Source of the DNA: an uncultured Methanospirillum sp.
GTDB lineage: Archaea; Halobacteriota; Methanomicrobia; Methanomicrobiales; Methanospirillaceae
Reading direction: 5' to 3'
NCBI RefSeq assembly: GCF_963668475.1
Contig: NZ_OY764544.1
Span: 2,604,001 to 2,668,000, forward strand
DNA length: 64,000 nucleotides
Position numbers and translations under genes: made by a program. The number at the start of each line of letters is the position of its first letter. Within the stretch, counting starts at the first letter, position 1. The notes below the pieces were generated by a model. It saw only the letters and a list, made by a program, of their open reading frames with translations. It was not told where the DNA came from and ran no database searches. Shown here piece after piece: positions 14,750 through 22,911 of the stretch.

Positions 14750-15713
14750 ATCCCCTTCATCTTCGCTCCTTCCTCCCCAGTTTGAACGGGAGGATTTGAG
14801 ATTTGTTTTAATCCCTCCAGGAGAAAAGGGACCGCGATCACTTGGATGGAATAAACTTGAAAATGGGTTGCTATGGAATGACATTCGATTACATCAGCAT
14901 ATCCGGGATGGAGGTAATTATGGGTATTATCCTGCCCCCAAATCATGCTTAATTTCATTAGATGTTGATAATGCGGGTATATTTCATCAGGCTGGGGGCT
15001 CTGAGTTAATAGGTGATACTTTCAGGTATACAGCATGGCAAGATTGTCATAAGTACAGAGCTATTGTAGAATGTCCTGATATCCCACCAGAGTGGAAAGG
15101 GCATAAAACGAGTATCACACAGGAAGATAGGAGCACCATCTTTGAGATATTCTTTCCTGCAAACAAAGAGAAGACCGGTGGTCAATGTGTTGGTCCTGGC
15201 AGTACTCATCCAAATGGAAATAGATATCTTCCTTTTGATGATAAAGCACCCTTCTGGGTCTTATCCTGGGTTGACATTTGGGAGATTGTTCAGAAACTAA
15301 GCCCTGTAACCATTGAACCAACCATCCCTGAATCTATAAACAAACTCCAGGGGTATGGTCATGGCGTATCTTTGACAGATCGGTATGGCTTATCTGTTCG
15401 TGATCATTACCCGGACAATCCCCGCATTGCAGGTGATGAAGTCCGTGGAGCACATCCGATTCATGGAAGTACAACCGGTGAGAATGTTTCAGTAAATCCT
15501 GCAAAAGGAACATTCTATTGTTTTAGGTGTGGTAGAGGCGGTGATGCGGCAATTTGGGATGCTATCAATCGAGGAATCATTCGTTGCGATGAGTCTTATG
15601 ATGTTGAGGCCTTGAAAAGGCATGCCGAAATCCTTGATTATGAGCGACCTGAAGTCCGATATCTTGAGCGAATAGAGTGGAAGCGTAAACAGCAAAAAAT
15701 GGTGAAAGTATGA
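14742..15713 (+). CDS. PrimPol-type DNA primase/polymerase with zinc finger
   Basis: This 323-residue protein resembles the archaeo-eukaryotic primase (PrimPol) domain. It has a catalytic D-x-D in LISLDVDNAG (about 74-76), the second motif in GPGSTHPNGNRY (about 151-162) and a CHC2-like zinc element near the C-terminus (H241, C260, C263: TFYCFRCGRGGD). Such proteins prime or copy DNA for plasmids and viruses. It overlaps the small gene before it and, by ATGA, the ATPase after it, forming a replication module. Motif matching is by eye, so the exact PrimPol clade is unknown. Confidence 0.75.
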   Translation: MTESPSSSLLPPQFEREDLRFVLIPPGEKGPRSLGWNKLENGLLWNDIRLHQHIRDGGNYGYYPAPKSCLISLDVDNAGIFHQAGGSELIGDTFRYTAWQDCHKYRAIVECPDIPPEWKGHKTSITQEDRSTIFEIFFPANKEKTGGQCVGPGSTHPNGNRYLPFDDKAPFWVLSWVDIWEIVQKLSPVTIEPTIPESINKLQGYGHGVSLTDRYGLSVRDHYPDNPRIAGDEVRGAHPIHGSTTGENVSVNPAKGTFYCFRCGRGGDAAIWDAINRGIIRCDESYDVEALKRHAEILDYERPEVRYLERIEWKRKQQKMVKV

Positions 15714-17947
15714 GTGAAGTGGCATCAAAACCTCCCATGTTCACCGATCTCGCTCTTGATGCACTACGTATGGCTAAAGGTCGGTCGTTGGCAAAAGTGA
15801 AGGAGTCTGGTGCATATCTTATTAAAAGGGTGCCAGATAAAAACGGGGATCTGGTTTGTGAATTTTGGGATATCGCAGTTTACTCTCTAGTTAAACGAAA
15901 AAAATCAGAGGATGTTATCTCCTTACTTTCAACGCGAAACAAGCAATTAGGGCCTGATCTGGAATTATCTTATGGAAAATTACAGGAAATTAAGGAATTG
16001 GCATACTCCTTTATAACTGTTTCAAAGCGGGATGATCCACCAGAAAAATCTGAAGAAGAGGAACTACAAAGACATCTTCCCTTTTTTGAGAAGGATGGGA
16101 AATTATTCCTCACATGCATCACCCCTAATGAAACCTTTCAGTATGCTCACCTGGAGGGGAGTAATGTGGTATTCTCAAATCAGGAACTTGATCCCAAAGG
16201 TGTGATCTCTACTCCTCCAGAATTACCAGTCCACCAGGATCGGGGAACAACAGTTTTTGTTGTAGGTCTACCAAAAACAGACCTTCTTACTAAAGCACCA
16301 GAGGTGTCTCCAGATGAATTGTTTTCTCGAATGAGAAATCATTTTTATAAATACACTGATGCTCCTGAAGTTGATTATGAGGTTTTTGTATATTTCTGTC
16401 TATATTCCTGGTTTTATTCAAAGTGTGGTACTGCCCCATATCTCCGTTTTCTTGGAGATACAGGAAAAGGTAAATCAAGGTTTTTAAAGGTAACTTCAGA
16501 CCTCTGTTTTTACCCTATTAAAGCCTCAGGCTCTTCTTCTCTGAGTGGAATCATGAGATTCAAAGAGCGTTGGATGGGCACACTCCTTATCGACGAGAGT
16601 GATTTAAAGGGTGATCAAGCAGACCCTTTGATAAAATATCTTAATTTGGGTTTTGAGCGAGATAATTTCTTCATTTTGACGGATAAGAATGATGTGGGGA
16701 AGTCTCATATCTTTGATCCTTTTGGTCCAAAAATTATTGCAATGCGTCAACCATTTCGAGATGTTGCAACAGAAGGTCGATGTCTCTCTTTCTCCCCTAA
16801 TGAAACTGCACGTGATGATATTCCCTCTGAACTACCATCAGCATATTACAATGAAGTTGAGGATTTAAGGGTCCTAATTGCTCGGTTTACTCTGAATCAC
16901 TGGCAAGATGTAGATGAATCCTCCATGATTTCTTGTGTTGGCATGGATATCGAACCTCGTCTAAAGCAAATGGCACGGCCATTATCTATTATTCTCAAAT
17001 TATTCCCTGATGGAGAAGAAAGATTTAAAAATTACCTGAATGTTAGACAAAAAGAGATCAAACAGACAAGAGCGGAGAGTTGGGAAGGAGGAATGTTCAA
17101 TTACGCTCTTCAACTCGCATTAGGTGAAGAAGACCTGATGATTGATCCTGAATTCGGACGTTATTATAATGACGGAAAAATCCAGTGCGTTCTTCCGAAA
17201 ATGATTGCCGAGTCCTTAAAAATAAGCCCAAAGGCGGTAACAAGGGCGTTAGAAGGAATAGGGATGGAAGTCAGGCAACGTCGGGTAACTGTATGTTCAA
17301 AAAGTGGAACTTCTTCAAAGAAGGTTCGACCTCTGACTGTCCCAAACAAGCAAAAGTGGAAAGAGATGACTCAACGGTACTATCTGATTGATACCGAAGG
17401 AAACCTTCCACCTTGTCCTGATTGTCTGAAAGGGCCTGAGTATAACACCTGGCAAAAGGGGATATCAGATACTGATGCAGCCGTTCAATCCTCCTCCTCT
17501 GAAAGTAGTACCGGTCAGCCCCCTGATCAAAATGATCCTGATCATAATGGAACACTTGTTCCAGTTGTACCATATACAGGGGACACCCGACAGAGTTTTC
17601 ATGGTACTAGAAAAGGTGAGAAGCAAGAGGATTCTGATCATAGTGGAACACATGTCCCAGATGTACCACATACAGGGGACAGACCCACTACATATCTCGA
17701 GTGGATCACCTACCACGGATTGCCTAAAGATACAATCCCCACTGATTTCTCTCAAATTCAAAATACTTCAGAATTACATGGGCAAAAATGCCACTGTAAG
17801 GGATGTTTAGACCCAGAAAGATCTAATCCCATTTTTTGGAATACCAAATTGCCTGAATATTCAAGATCCCGGATTTGTCATGTTCATTATAATGAAATGA
17901 TGGCTCTATGGAAAGCCGAGCAGGGAAGTGACGAAAATTATGACTGA
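15710..17947 (+). CDS. Replicative ATPase/helicase-like protein
   Basis: This 745-residue protein has a Walker A FLGDTGKGKSRF (about 247-258) and a Walker B TLLIDESD (about 291-298) with an Arg-finger-like region downstream (PFRDVATEGR). The pattern resembles primase-associated, DUF927/superfamily-3-like helicases of mobile elements. Residues 1-200 are an uncharacterised N-terminal part. The C-terminal 170 residues are Ser/Asp/His-rich with two copies of a repeat peptide (near 610-625 and 643-658, NGTLVPVVPYTGD and SGTHVPDVPHTGD) and Cys/His pairs (CHCKGC, CHVH). It sits right after the PrimPol gene and would unwind the element's replication origin. Confidence 0.7.
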   Translation: MSEVASKPPMFTDLALDALRMAKGRSLAKVKESGAYLIKRVPDKNGDLVCEFWDIAVYSLVKRKKSEDVISLLSTRNKQLGPDLELSYGKLQEIKELAYSFITVSKRDDPPEKSEEEELQRHLPFFEKDGKLFLTCITPNETFQYAHLEGSNVVFSNQELDPKGVISTPPELPVHQDRGTTVFVVGLPKTDLLTKAPEVSPDELFSRMRNHFYKYTDAPEVDYEVFVYFCLYSWFYSKCGTAPYLRFLGDTGKGKSRFLKVTSDLCFYPIKASGSSSLSGIMRFKERWMGTLLIDESDLKGDQADPLIKYLNLGFERDNFFILTDKNDVGKSHIFDPFGPKIIAMRQPFRDVATEGRCLSFSPNETARDDIPSELPSAYYNEVEDLRVLIARFTLNHWQDVDESSMISCVGMDIEPRLKQMARPLSIILKLFPDGEERFKNYLNVRQKEIKQTRAESWEGGMFNYALQLALGEEDLMIDPEFGRYYNDGKIQCVLPKMIAESLKISPKAVTRALEGIGMEVRQRRVTVCSKSGTSSKKVRPLTVPNKQKWKEMTQRYYLIDTEGNLPPCPDCLKGPEYNTWQKGISDTDAAVQSSSSESSTGQPPDQNDPDHNGTLVPVVPYTGDTRQSFHGTRKGEKQEDSDHSGTHVPDVPHTGDRPTTYLEWITYHGLPKDTIPTDFSQIQNTSELHGQKCHCKGCLDPERSNPIFWNTKLPEYSRSRICHVHYNEMMALWKAEQGSDENYD
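17540..17590 (+). repeat. Dispersed ~45-bp repeat, copy A (inside coding sequence)
   Basis: It reads ATAATGGAACACTTGTTCCA, then GTTGTACCATATACAGGGGA and CACC, in frame in the ATPase gene, giving NGTLVPVVPYTGDT. It is the most diverged of the three copies. Confidence 0.7.
17635..17690 (+). repeat. Dispersed ~45-bp repeat, copy B (inside coding sequence)
   Basis: It reads AGTGGAACACATGTCCCAGA, then TGTACCACATACAGGGGACA and GACCC, giving SGTHVPDVPHTGDR. It is nearly the same as the inverted intergenic copy at 12581-12634. Confidence 0.7.
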
Positions 17948-18089
17948 ATTATATAATCCATTATCAAGCCGAGGATCAGTTTTTGCGACGTCACTCGAAG
18001 GAGAACGGGCACGATTGCTCATTCAGGAGATGGTAGGGACAGAGTTAGGAAATATCAAGGTGCCTGGATCGATTGGATCGATTCAATAA
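17940..18089 (+). CDS. Small hypothetical protein
   Basis: This 49-residue frame starts at ATG 17940, overlapping the end of the ATPase gene by 8 bp: MTELYNPLSSRGSVFATSLE, then GERARLLIQEMVGTELGNIK, VPGSIGSIQ. It fills the space before the small-terminase-like gene. The overlap supports translation, but no family is recognised. Confidence 0.4.
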   Translation: MTELYNPLSSRGSVFATSLEGERARLLIQEMVGTELGNIKVPGSIGSIQ

Positions 18090-18099
18090 TTGATATGAA

Positions 18100-18579
18100 A
18101 TGGCAGCCAAATGCACTATTTGTAACCATTCTGACCGAGATGCTATCAATCGATTGATAGTATCAGGAGTCAGTAACCGATCCATACTGGCTCAGTACTC
18201 CACTTTAAGTCTGGGGGCAATCCAGCGACACAAGAAACATATCCCAAAGCATCTGAGCAAGGCGAAAGAAGTCGAAGAGATAACCGAAGCTGGTAATTTG
18301 CTTAGTGATCTCGAAGGGCTCAGAGAATCTGCACTCGGATTTCTTAACGAGGCCAAAGAGGCAAAAGATCTGAAATCTGCTGCCAGTCTGATAAATGTCG
18401 CTTGTAAAGTCATTGAGACGTTAGGAGAGGTCAGGGGAGAGTTAGATCGAAAAGCTACGGTAAATATCATTTATTCACCTGCTTGGATACAGACCCGGAC
18501 AGTAATTTTGTCAGCTCTTGAGCCTTTTCCAGAAGCTCGTGTATCAGTAGCTCAAGCACTCCAGGAGATAACCAAATGA
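18100..18579 (+). CDS. Small-terminase-like protein with zinc-knuckle N-terminus
   Basis: This 159-residue protein starts MAAKCTICNHSDRDAINRLI, a CxxC/H zinc-binding start followed by an HTH-like segment (SNRSILAQYSTLSLGAIQRHKKH). A long helical coiled-coil (KAKEVEEITEAGN to VACKVIETLGEV) then leads to an Ala/Leu-rich end. The pattern and the position directly before a terminase ATPase gene (4-bp overlap) fit a small terminase subunit, which would recognise packaging DNA. It may equally be only a transcription regulator. Confidence 0.6.
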   Translation: MAAKCTICNHSDRDAINRLIVSGVSNRSILAQYSTLSLGAIQRHKKHIPKHLSKAKEVEEITEAGNLLSDLEGLRESALGFLNEAKEAKDLKSAASLINVACKVIETLGEVRGELDRKATVNIIYSPAWIQTRTVILSALEPFPEARVSVAQALQEITK

Positions 18580-19376
18580 TTCAGACGGATCTTAGATATG
18601 CTTTAGATCCTTGTGCTTTCAGTTCTGAAATTTGTAAAAAAGATCCTGATCCCTGGCAACGAACGGTTTTGTTGTCGAATAAAAGGCTACTGATGAATTG
18701 CACCAGGCAAGCCGGGAAAAGCACTGTTGCAGCAATAAAAGCATTACATCGGGCAATTTACTACCCTGGTTCAACAATCATAGTGATTTCAAAAACTGAA
18801 CAACAATCGAAATTGCTACTTGATAAATTGAAGGTATTTTATAAATTGGTCCCGGATCAGCCACAACCAGAGGAAGAAAATAAAACCAGCCTGAAACTTA
18901 AAAATGGATCTTGGATCAAAGCCCTCCCGGGTAATCAGCCTGATAATGTTAGAGGTTTTTCAGCTGTTGATCTATTGATTGAAGATGAGGCTGCGTTTGT
19001 CTATGACCAACTGTACTATGCAATTCTCCCCATGTTGGCTGTATCAAGAGGAAAATTAATCCTAATGAGTACTCCTAATGGGAAAAGGGGTCACTTTTAT
19101 CAAGAATATACCGGTGATGGAGAATGGATAAGGGTTAAGATCCCTTGGCAGGATTGCCCTCGAATTTTTCCTTCGGATATTGAAGAGTATAAACGTAGTC
19201 TGGGACAGTGGCATTTTAAACAGGAATTTGAATGTGAATTTGGAGAAACCCTTGATAATGTGTTTAGTTTTGATTCAATAATGAAAGCAATGACAGAAGA
19301 TATTGAACCATTATACCCGGTAATGTCTGGATTGTCAGACGATGGTAAACCCCTGTATGAAGGAGGGATTCTATGA
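18576..19376 (+). CDS. Terminase large subunit, ATPase part (separate gene)
   Basis: This 266-residue protein has a phage-terminase ATPase pattern: an adenine-side motif DPWQRTVLL, Walker A NCTRQAGKST (about 41-50), Walker B LLIEDEAAF (about 133-141) and the coupling motif LMSTPNGKRG (about 163-172). It ends at the point where the nuclease domain would begin in a normal TerL, and the stop overlaps the start of the nuclease gene by ATGA. This motor pumps DNA into a preformed head in tailed viruses. It overlaps the small-terminase-like gene upstream by 4 bp. The large subunit is therefore split in two genes. Confidence 0.85.
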   Translation: MIQTDLRYALDPCAFSSEICKKDPDPWQRTVLLSNKRLLMNCTRQAGKSTVAAIKALHRAIYYPGSTIIVISKTEQQSKLLLDKLKVFYKLVPDQPQPEEENKTSLKLKNGSWIKALPGNQPDNVRGFSAVDLLIEDEAAFVYDQLYYAILPMLAVSRGKLILMSTPNGKRGHFYQEYTGDGEWIRVKIPWQDCPRIFPSDIEEYKRSLGQWHFKQEFECEFGETLDNVFSFDSIMKAMTEDIEPLYPVMSGLSDDGKPLYEGGIL

Positions 19377-19987
19377 TATCTTTTATTGGTGTAGATTTGG
19401 GACAAGCTGCTGATCGAACGGCTATCAGCGTTATGCGGACTGGAAAGGAAAAAGACGAGATCATACACCTACAACGATTACCTATTGGTACGAGTTACCC
19501 CGACCAAGTGCGTTTGATATCAAAAATACATCACGATGTTCGGCGTCTTGGTGACTTGGTATACCTTATAGTGGATGGCACAGGTGTAGGTAGACCTATT
19601 GTAGATCTTATCAGGGAGTCGGGTATCGATTTAATATCTGTGACAATTCATGGAGGTGTTGATGTCCGACAGGATGGCGATGATTTTTTCGTACCAAAAA
19701 GGGATCTTGTCTACTCTCTTATTGTCGCCTTACAAACTGAAAAACTGAAGATCATTCGTTCTCTCCCTGACTCAGAGGCCCTGATCCATGAGTTATCAAA
19801 TTTTAAGATGAAAGTCAATATTAAAACCGGTAATGAATCATTTGAAGCGTTGAGAGAGGGGATTCACGATGATCTGGTATTAAGTTGCTCCTTATCCTGT
19901 TGGTTTTCATCCTGGTTGGCAAACCTCCCTGTTTATGAAACGGTTTTGATAGATGATGAATATGATCGTAGGATTTCTTCATATTAA
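19373..19987 (+). CDS. Terminase large subunit, nuclease part (separate gene)
   Basis: This 204-residue protein is an RNase H-like nuclease domain of TerL. It has an acidic strand FIGVDLGQAADRTA (Asp 8), a second acidic residue in YLIVDGTGVGRP (Asp 68) and the C-terminal GIHDDLVLSCSLSCW (Asp 166/167), the usual three-metal-ligand set. It would cut concatemeric DNA during packaging. It begins by ATGA overlap with the ATPase gene, so the two are made in step. All catalytic residues appear present, which argues for a working two-polypeptide enzyme and against a broken gene. Confidence 0.82.
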   Translation: MISFIGVDLGQAADRTAISVMRTGKEKDEIIHLQRLPIGTSYPDQVRLISKIHHDVRRLGDLVYLIVDGTGVGRPIVDLIRESGIDLISVTIHGGVDVRQDGDDFFVPKRDLVYSLIVALQTEKLKIIRSLPDSEALIHELSNFKMKVNIKTGNESFEALREGIHDDLVLSCSLSCWFSSWLANLPVYETVLIDDEYDRRISSY

Positions 19988-19995
19988 GGGACAAC

Positions 19996-20358
19996 ATGCA
20001 GATATTTTCTCTATTCGATAATCGGGAGCAGATAAGAGCAATTTATAATAAATATGGGGAGGCACCAATCCCAATATCAGAAATTCTAAATTCATTAGGT
20101 AAGGATGCCTTTAGAGACTTAAAAGGGCTCAGATATTTTAGAAAAGCCGGTTATCTTGCAACCTCAGGTACGTTTAGTACAAGACGAATGTCAACTCGGG
20201 ATCGGGTATGCTTTGAATTGACTCCTGTGGGTATTGAGGCACTCAAGATATGTTATTTGATGGACAATTGTCCCCTCTCCTGCAGGAGGAGTAATTCGTC
20301 TTTTAAAAAGTGTAGACGATGCATTCAAATACCTACGATACCCCTTTTAAACAATTGA
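19996..20358 (+). CDS. Winged-helix-like protein after the terminase
   Basis: A 120-residue protein (MQIFSLFDNREQIRAIYNKY, SEILNSLGKDAFRDLKGLRY, FELTPVGIEALK). The middle resembles a winged-helix domain of the MarR/PadR kind, with a Cys-rich tail (CPLSCRR, KKCRRC). It starts 8 bp after the terminase genes, so it probably ends their operon. Possible regulator; no structural role is evident. Confidence 0.5.
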   Translation: MQIFSLFDNREQIRAIYNKYGEAPIPISEILNSLGKDAFRDLKGLRYFRKAGYLATSGTFSTRRMSTRDRVCFELTPVGIEALKICYLMDNCPLSCRRSNSSFKKCRRCIQIPTIPLLNN

Positions 20359-20589
20359 TTTGAATCTATTACGATTTTATTCTAGCGAATCATGAAATAT
20401 TCTGAAAAATAATGGCAAACCTTAAGGATATTTTTTGAGGATTATACATAACCCCCTCCTAAATACCTTGAGTCTATAGATTATATCAGTTCCATTCCGG
20501 AAAAGGGGGTTAATCGCTATTCTCCAAAGGGTGGACATATCCTGAAAATAAGTACCCTATATAATTATTTATAAACGGAATTAAAAAAT

Positions 20590-21396
20590 TTAAATGATCG
20601 AAGGAGCCGAGATTGTTGAATAATTTTCCCCATTTGATAAAAGATCAATAGGATTAGGTTGTTTTCCAAATGATGGGAATTGTGCTAAAAACGATCCTTC
20701 TTTTTTCAACCGTAATGTGTCCTTTGATGGTATTATATCAGTATCTCGAATCAGGCATAACGATTTAAATCTTAATCCCCATCCTTTATGTTTCAATACA
20801 CTAATTAACGCTTCTTTTAAGTTATGGGTAGTTGATATTGCGAAAATATAGATCATGATTTCATCATGTTTAAATGCAAAATCAATCGGAAAGTCCCCGT
20901 CTTTATCATATTGTTTGTTGATATATCGCTCCTGTAAAATATCGGGAAAAAATAATTCTAGATATTGCCTTACCTCTTCCTTAAATGGTCGTAAATTTTT
21001 ATCCGGTGCCCATGTAGCGATACTATTAATTCTTGCAATTCCTTGGATAAATGAATGAATTTTTTGCCCGAAGTTGTCAAAATTTACTTTTGTTGAAATT
21101 ACGCCTTTTTCACATTTTAACTCATTCATCTTTAAAGCGTTTTCAAAGATTTCTCTTCGAATACCTTCAGTTAATAGATCTGGATCTAATCGATAAGAAA
21201 TTTCTAATATGGTATGCCCTTCATCAGAAAGGATCCATTCATCTCTTAAGCGCTTTAAAATAATTGAATATCCGTCACCGTCATCAAACTCAAAGGGGGA
21301 GAGAATATAGTAGCGTTCATCGGTTTTTTTTATGACCTCATATTCCTCAGAAATTTTTTCACGGATAAATTCCAAAGAGAATTGAGAAATTGTCAT
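20590..21396 (-). CDS. DUF1828/DUF1829-type protein (accessory pair, downstream gene)
   Basis: This 268-residue protein has the layout of DUF1828 (about 15-100: DDGDGYSIILKRLRDEWILS, DEGHTILEISYR) followed by DUF1829 (about 150-260: FPIDFAFKHDEIMIYIFAIS, KGWGLRFKSLCLIRD). Such proteins occur on mobile elements in bacteria and archaea. A nuclease-like role has been suspected but I cannot verify it. It overlaps the next gene's stop by 4 bp, so the two are a coupled pair on the minus strand of the element, opposite to the packaging genes. The composition is more AT-rich than the core genome. Confidence 0.65.
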   Translation of the reverse strand: MTISQFSLEFIREKISEEYEVIKKTDERYYILSPFEFDDGDGYSIILKRLRDEWILSDEGHTILEISYRLDPDLLTEGIRREIFENALKMNELKCEKGVISTKVNFDNFGQKIHSFIQGIARINSIATWAPDKNLRPFKEEVRQYLELFFPDILQERYINKQYDKDGDFPIDFAFKHDEIMIYIFAISTTHNLKEALISVLKHKGWGLRFKSLCLIRDTDIIPSKDTLRLKKEGSFLAQFPSFGKQPNPIDLLSNGENYSTISAPSII

Positions 21397-21869
21397 TTAA
21401 ACCACCCCCTTGTATCCCCAGTACCTAACATAATATTGCAGTCGGCAAATAAACAATCTAATGCTTCAGGTATTGATGTAAACCTATCTGTTTCTTCTGC
21501 AAACTTGTCTTCATCATATCCCGCTCTCTGGTATCTTTCCGTTGCGTAATGAATGTGAAAGCAATCAACAAATTTGGTTTTCTCAATGAAATTTTTGTGA
21601 ATAGATGCATGTTTTCCATTATATCTTCTAAGCCTGAAACGCTTGGTATGTAGTTCATTAACATATAATAAAACAATGGAAAAGGATTCTATGAATATAG
21701 AGTTTCTAGTTATTAGGAGCTCATATTTTCTTCCAGTTTCCCCTACTATCTCGAATCGAGCTTCCTCATTACCAATATTTTTTTTGTGAAACACTAATCG
21801 TCTAAGTTTTTGCTTTAATCGCTTTTTTTCTCCGATATATTCCTGGATCTCAAAATCCGATAAAATCAT
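21393..21869 (-). CDS. DUF6978-like protein (accessory pair, upstream gene)
   Basis: A 158-residue protein (MILSDFEIQEYIGEKKRLKQ, then RYNGKHASIHKNFIEKTKFV and a HIHYATERYQ segment with conserved His residues). The pattern fits the DUF6978 proteins that sit directly upstream of DUF1828 genes. The pair looks like a toxin-antitoxin-like or defence cargo unit, but no mechanism is established. It is transcribed away from the RHH gene at 22101. Confidence 0.5.
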   Translation of the reverse strand: MILSDFEIQEYIGEKKRLKQKLRRLVFHKKNIGNEEARFEIVGETGRKYELLITRNSIFIESFSIVLLYVNELHTKRFRLRRYNGKHASIHKNFIEKTKFVDCFHIHYATERYQRAGYDEDKFAEETDRFTSIPEALDCLFADCNIMLGTGDTRGWFK

Positions 21870-22068
21870 ATAGTTCCTCTGTTGTAAACCTTACTTTTGT
21901 AATATTGATTCACTCACATTATAACTTCCGAATTAGTTTGTTACATATCAGAAACCTTAGTGGACATCATTTAATGTTTTCTTTCAGACAATGCCATCCG
22001 AATTATAATTGAACAGGGGATAATCTCCGATTTTCTGTGGTACATTTTGATAGTATTATTTTTATAAG

Positions 22069-22100
22069 GGTTATACTAAAGTATAACTCGAGGTTATACT
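22069..22100. promoter_or_regulatory. Palindromic operator before the RHH gene
   Basis: GTTATACT, AA, AGTATAAC forms a perfect 8-bp-arm inverted repeat, followed after CTCGAG by another GTTATACT half-site directly before the ATG of the RHH-type gene. The layout suits autoregulation by a ribbon-helix-helix protein. Confidence 0.65.
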
Positions 22101-22823
22101 ATGAAGACTGCTATCAGTATGCCTGATGACTTATACCAGGCTGTTATTGATTATGCATGCGGGAAAAAATTCAGTACAACTGTTTGCAACTTGATAAGAC
22201 TAGCACTACCGGTTGAGGGAAATGTTGTACCTTATAATAATGAATCGGTAATACCGCTGAATGAGAGTCAGATTCACTCCATGTTCGTCGAGATAGAAAA
22301 TGCAGTAATTTTGAATAAAGACAAAATCCAGGAAGTCTTTCACCAGGTTATGGAATTACAGAACAGGGAGAAATATACAAATCAGGATTTGGTTAATATT
22401 GATGAGAGGGTGCGTCACCTTGAGGCCAACCTGGTAGTTCTTGCAACCCGAATGACTAACCCCCAATCTCTTGAAGTAAAAACTACTCATTCATCTAATC
22501 CTCAATTTCAGAGCCCAGATTTTTTATCTTCAAAAGAAGAATGCTCACAGAGTATTAAGAAAGAGGACTTAAAATCATCCGAAAAAAGTATAACCAAAGT
22601 ACAAACTGAAGTTGTACTCGATGAAAAGAAGATCCTGACTGAGGAAATGAGGCTAACCGGTAAAGAAAAGATAGAGATCCTGCGAAAAAATGGGAAAACT
22701 TACGCGGACATATCCAAGCTTACTGGTATTGGTGAGAGCATGTTAAAAAAGTTGGGAAATGGTTATTCTGTAAAAATGGTGCCAAAGCGTGGATTTGATA
22801 TTCTTATCAGGGCCGTTACATGA
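22101..22823 (+). CDS. RHH-type regulator with coiled coil and C-terminal HTH
   Basis: This 240-residue protein starts MKTAISMPDDLYQAVIDYAC, a ribbon-helix-helix (MetJ/CopG) start with a strand and two helices up to about residue 40. A helical, charged coiled-coil middle (about 55-115) and a polar linker follow, then a C-terminal helix-turn-helix (GKEKIEILRKNGKTYADISK, LTGIGESMLKK). Two DNA-binding ends on one chain would suit bridging of two sites, for example plasmid partition or replication control. The operator-like palindrome directly upstream suggests autoregulation. Confidence 0.6.
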   Translation: MKTAISMPDDLYQAVIDYACGKKFSTTVCNLIRLALPVEGNVVPYNNESVIPLNESQIHSMFVEIENAVILNKDKIQEVFHQVMELQNREKYTNQDLVNIDERVRHLEANLVVLATRMTNPQSLEVKTTHSSNPQFQSPDFLSSKEECSQSIKKEDLKSSEKSITKVQTEVVLDEKKILTEEMRLTGKEKIEILRKNGKTYADISKLTGIGESMLKKLGNGYSVKMVPKRGFDILIRAVT

Positions 22824-22911
22824 CTCATGTAATCTTATGCAATAGAACTGAATTGATATTTATTCCTTAATTTTTTCAAAAAAGGGGTTGCTAGATATCC
22901 CCTATTGTATC

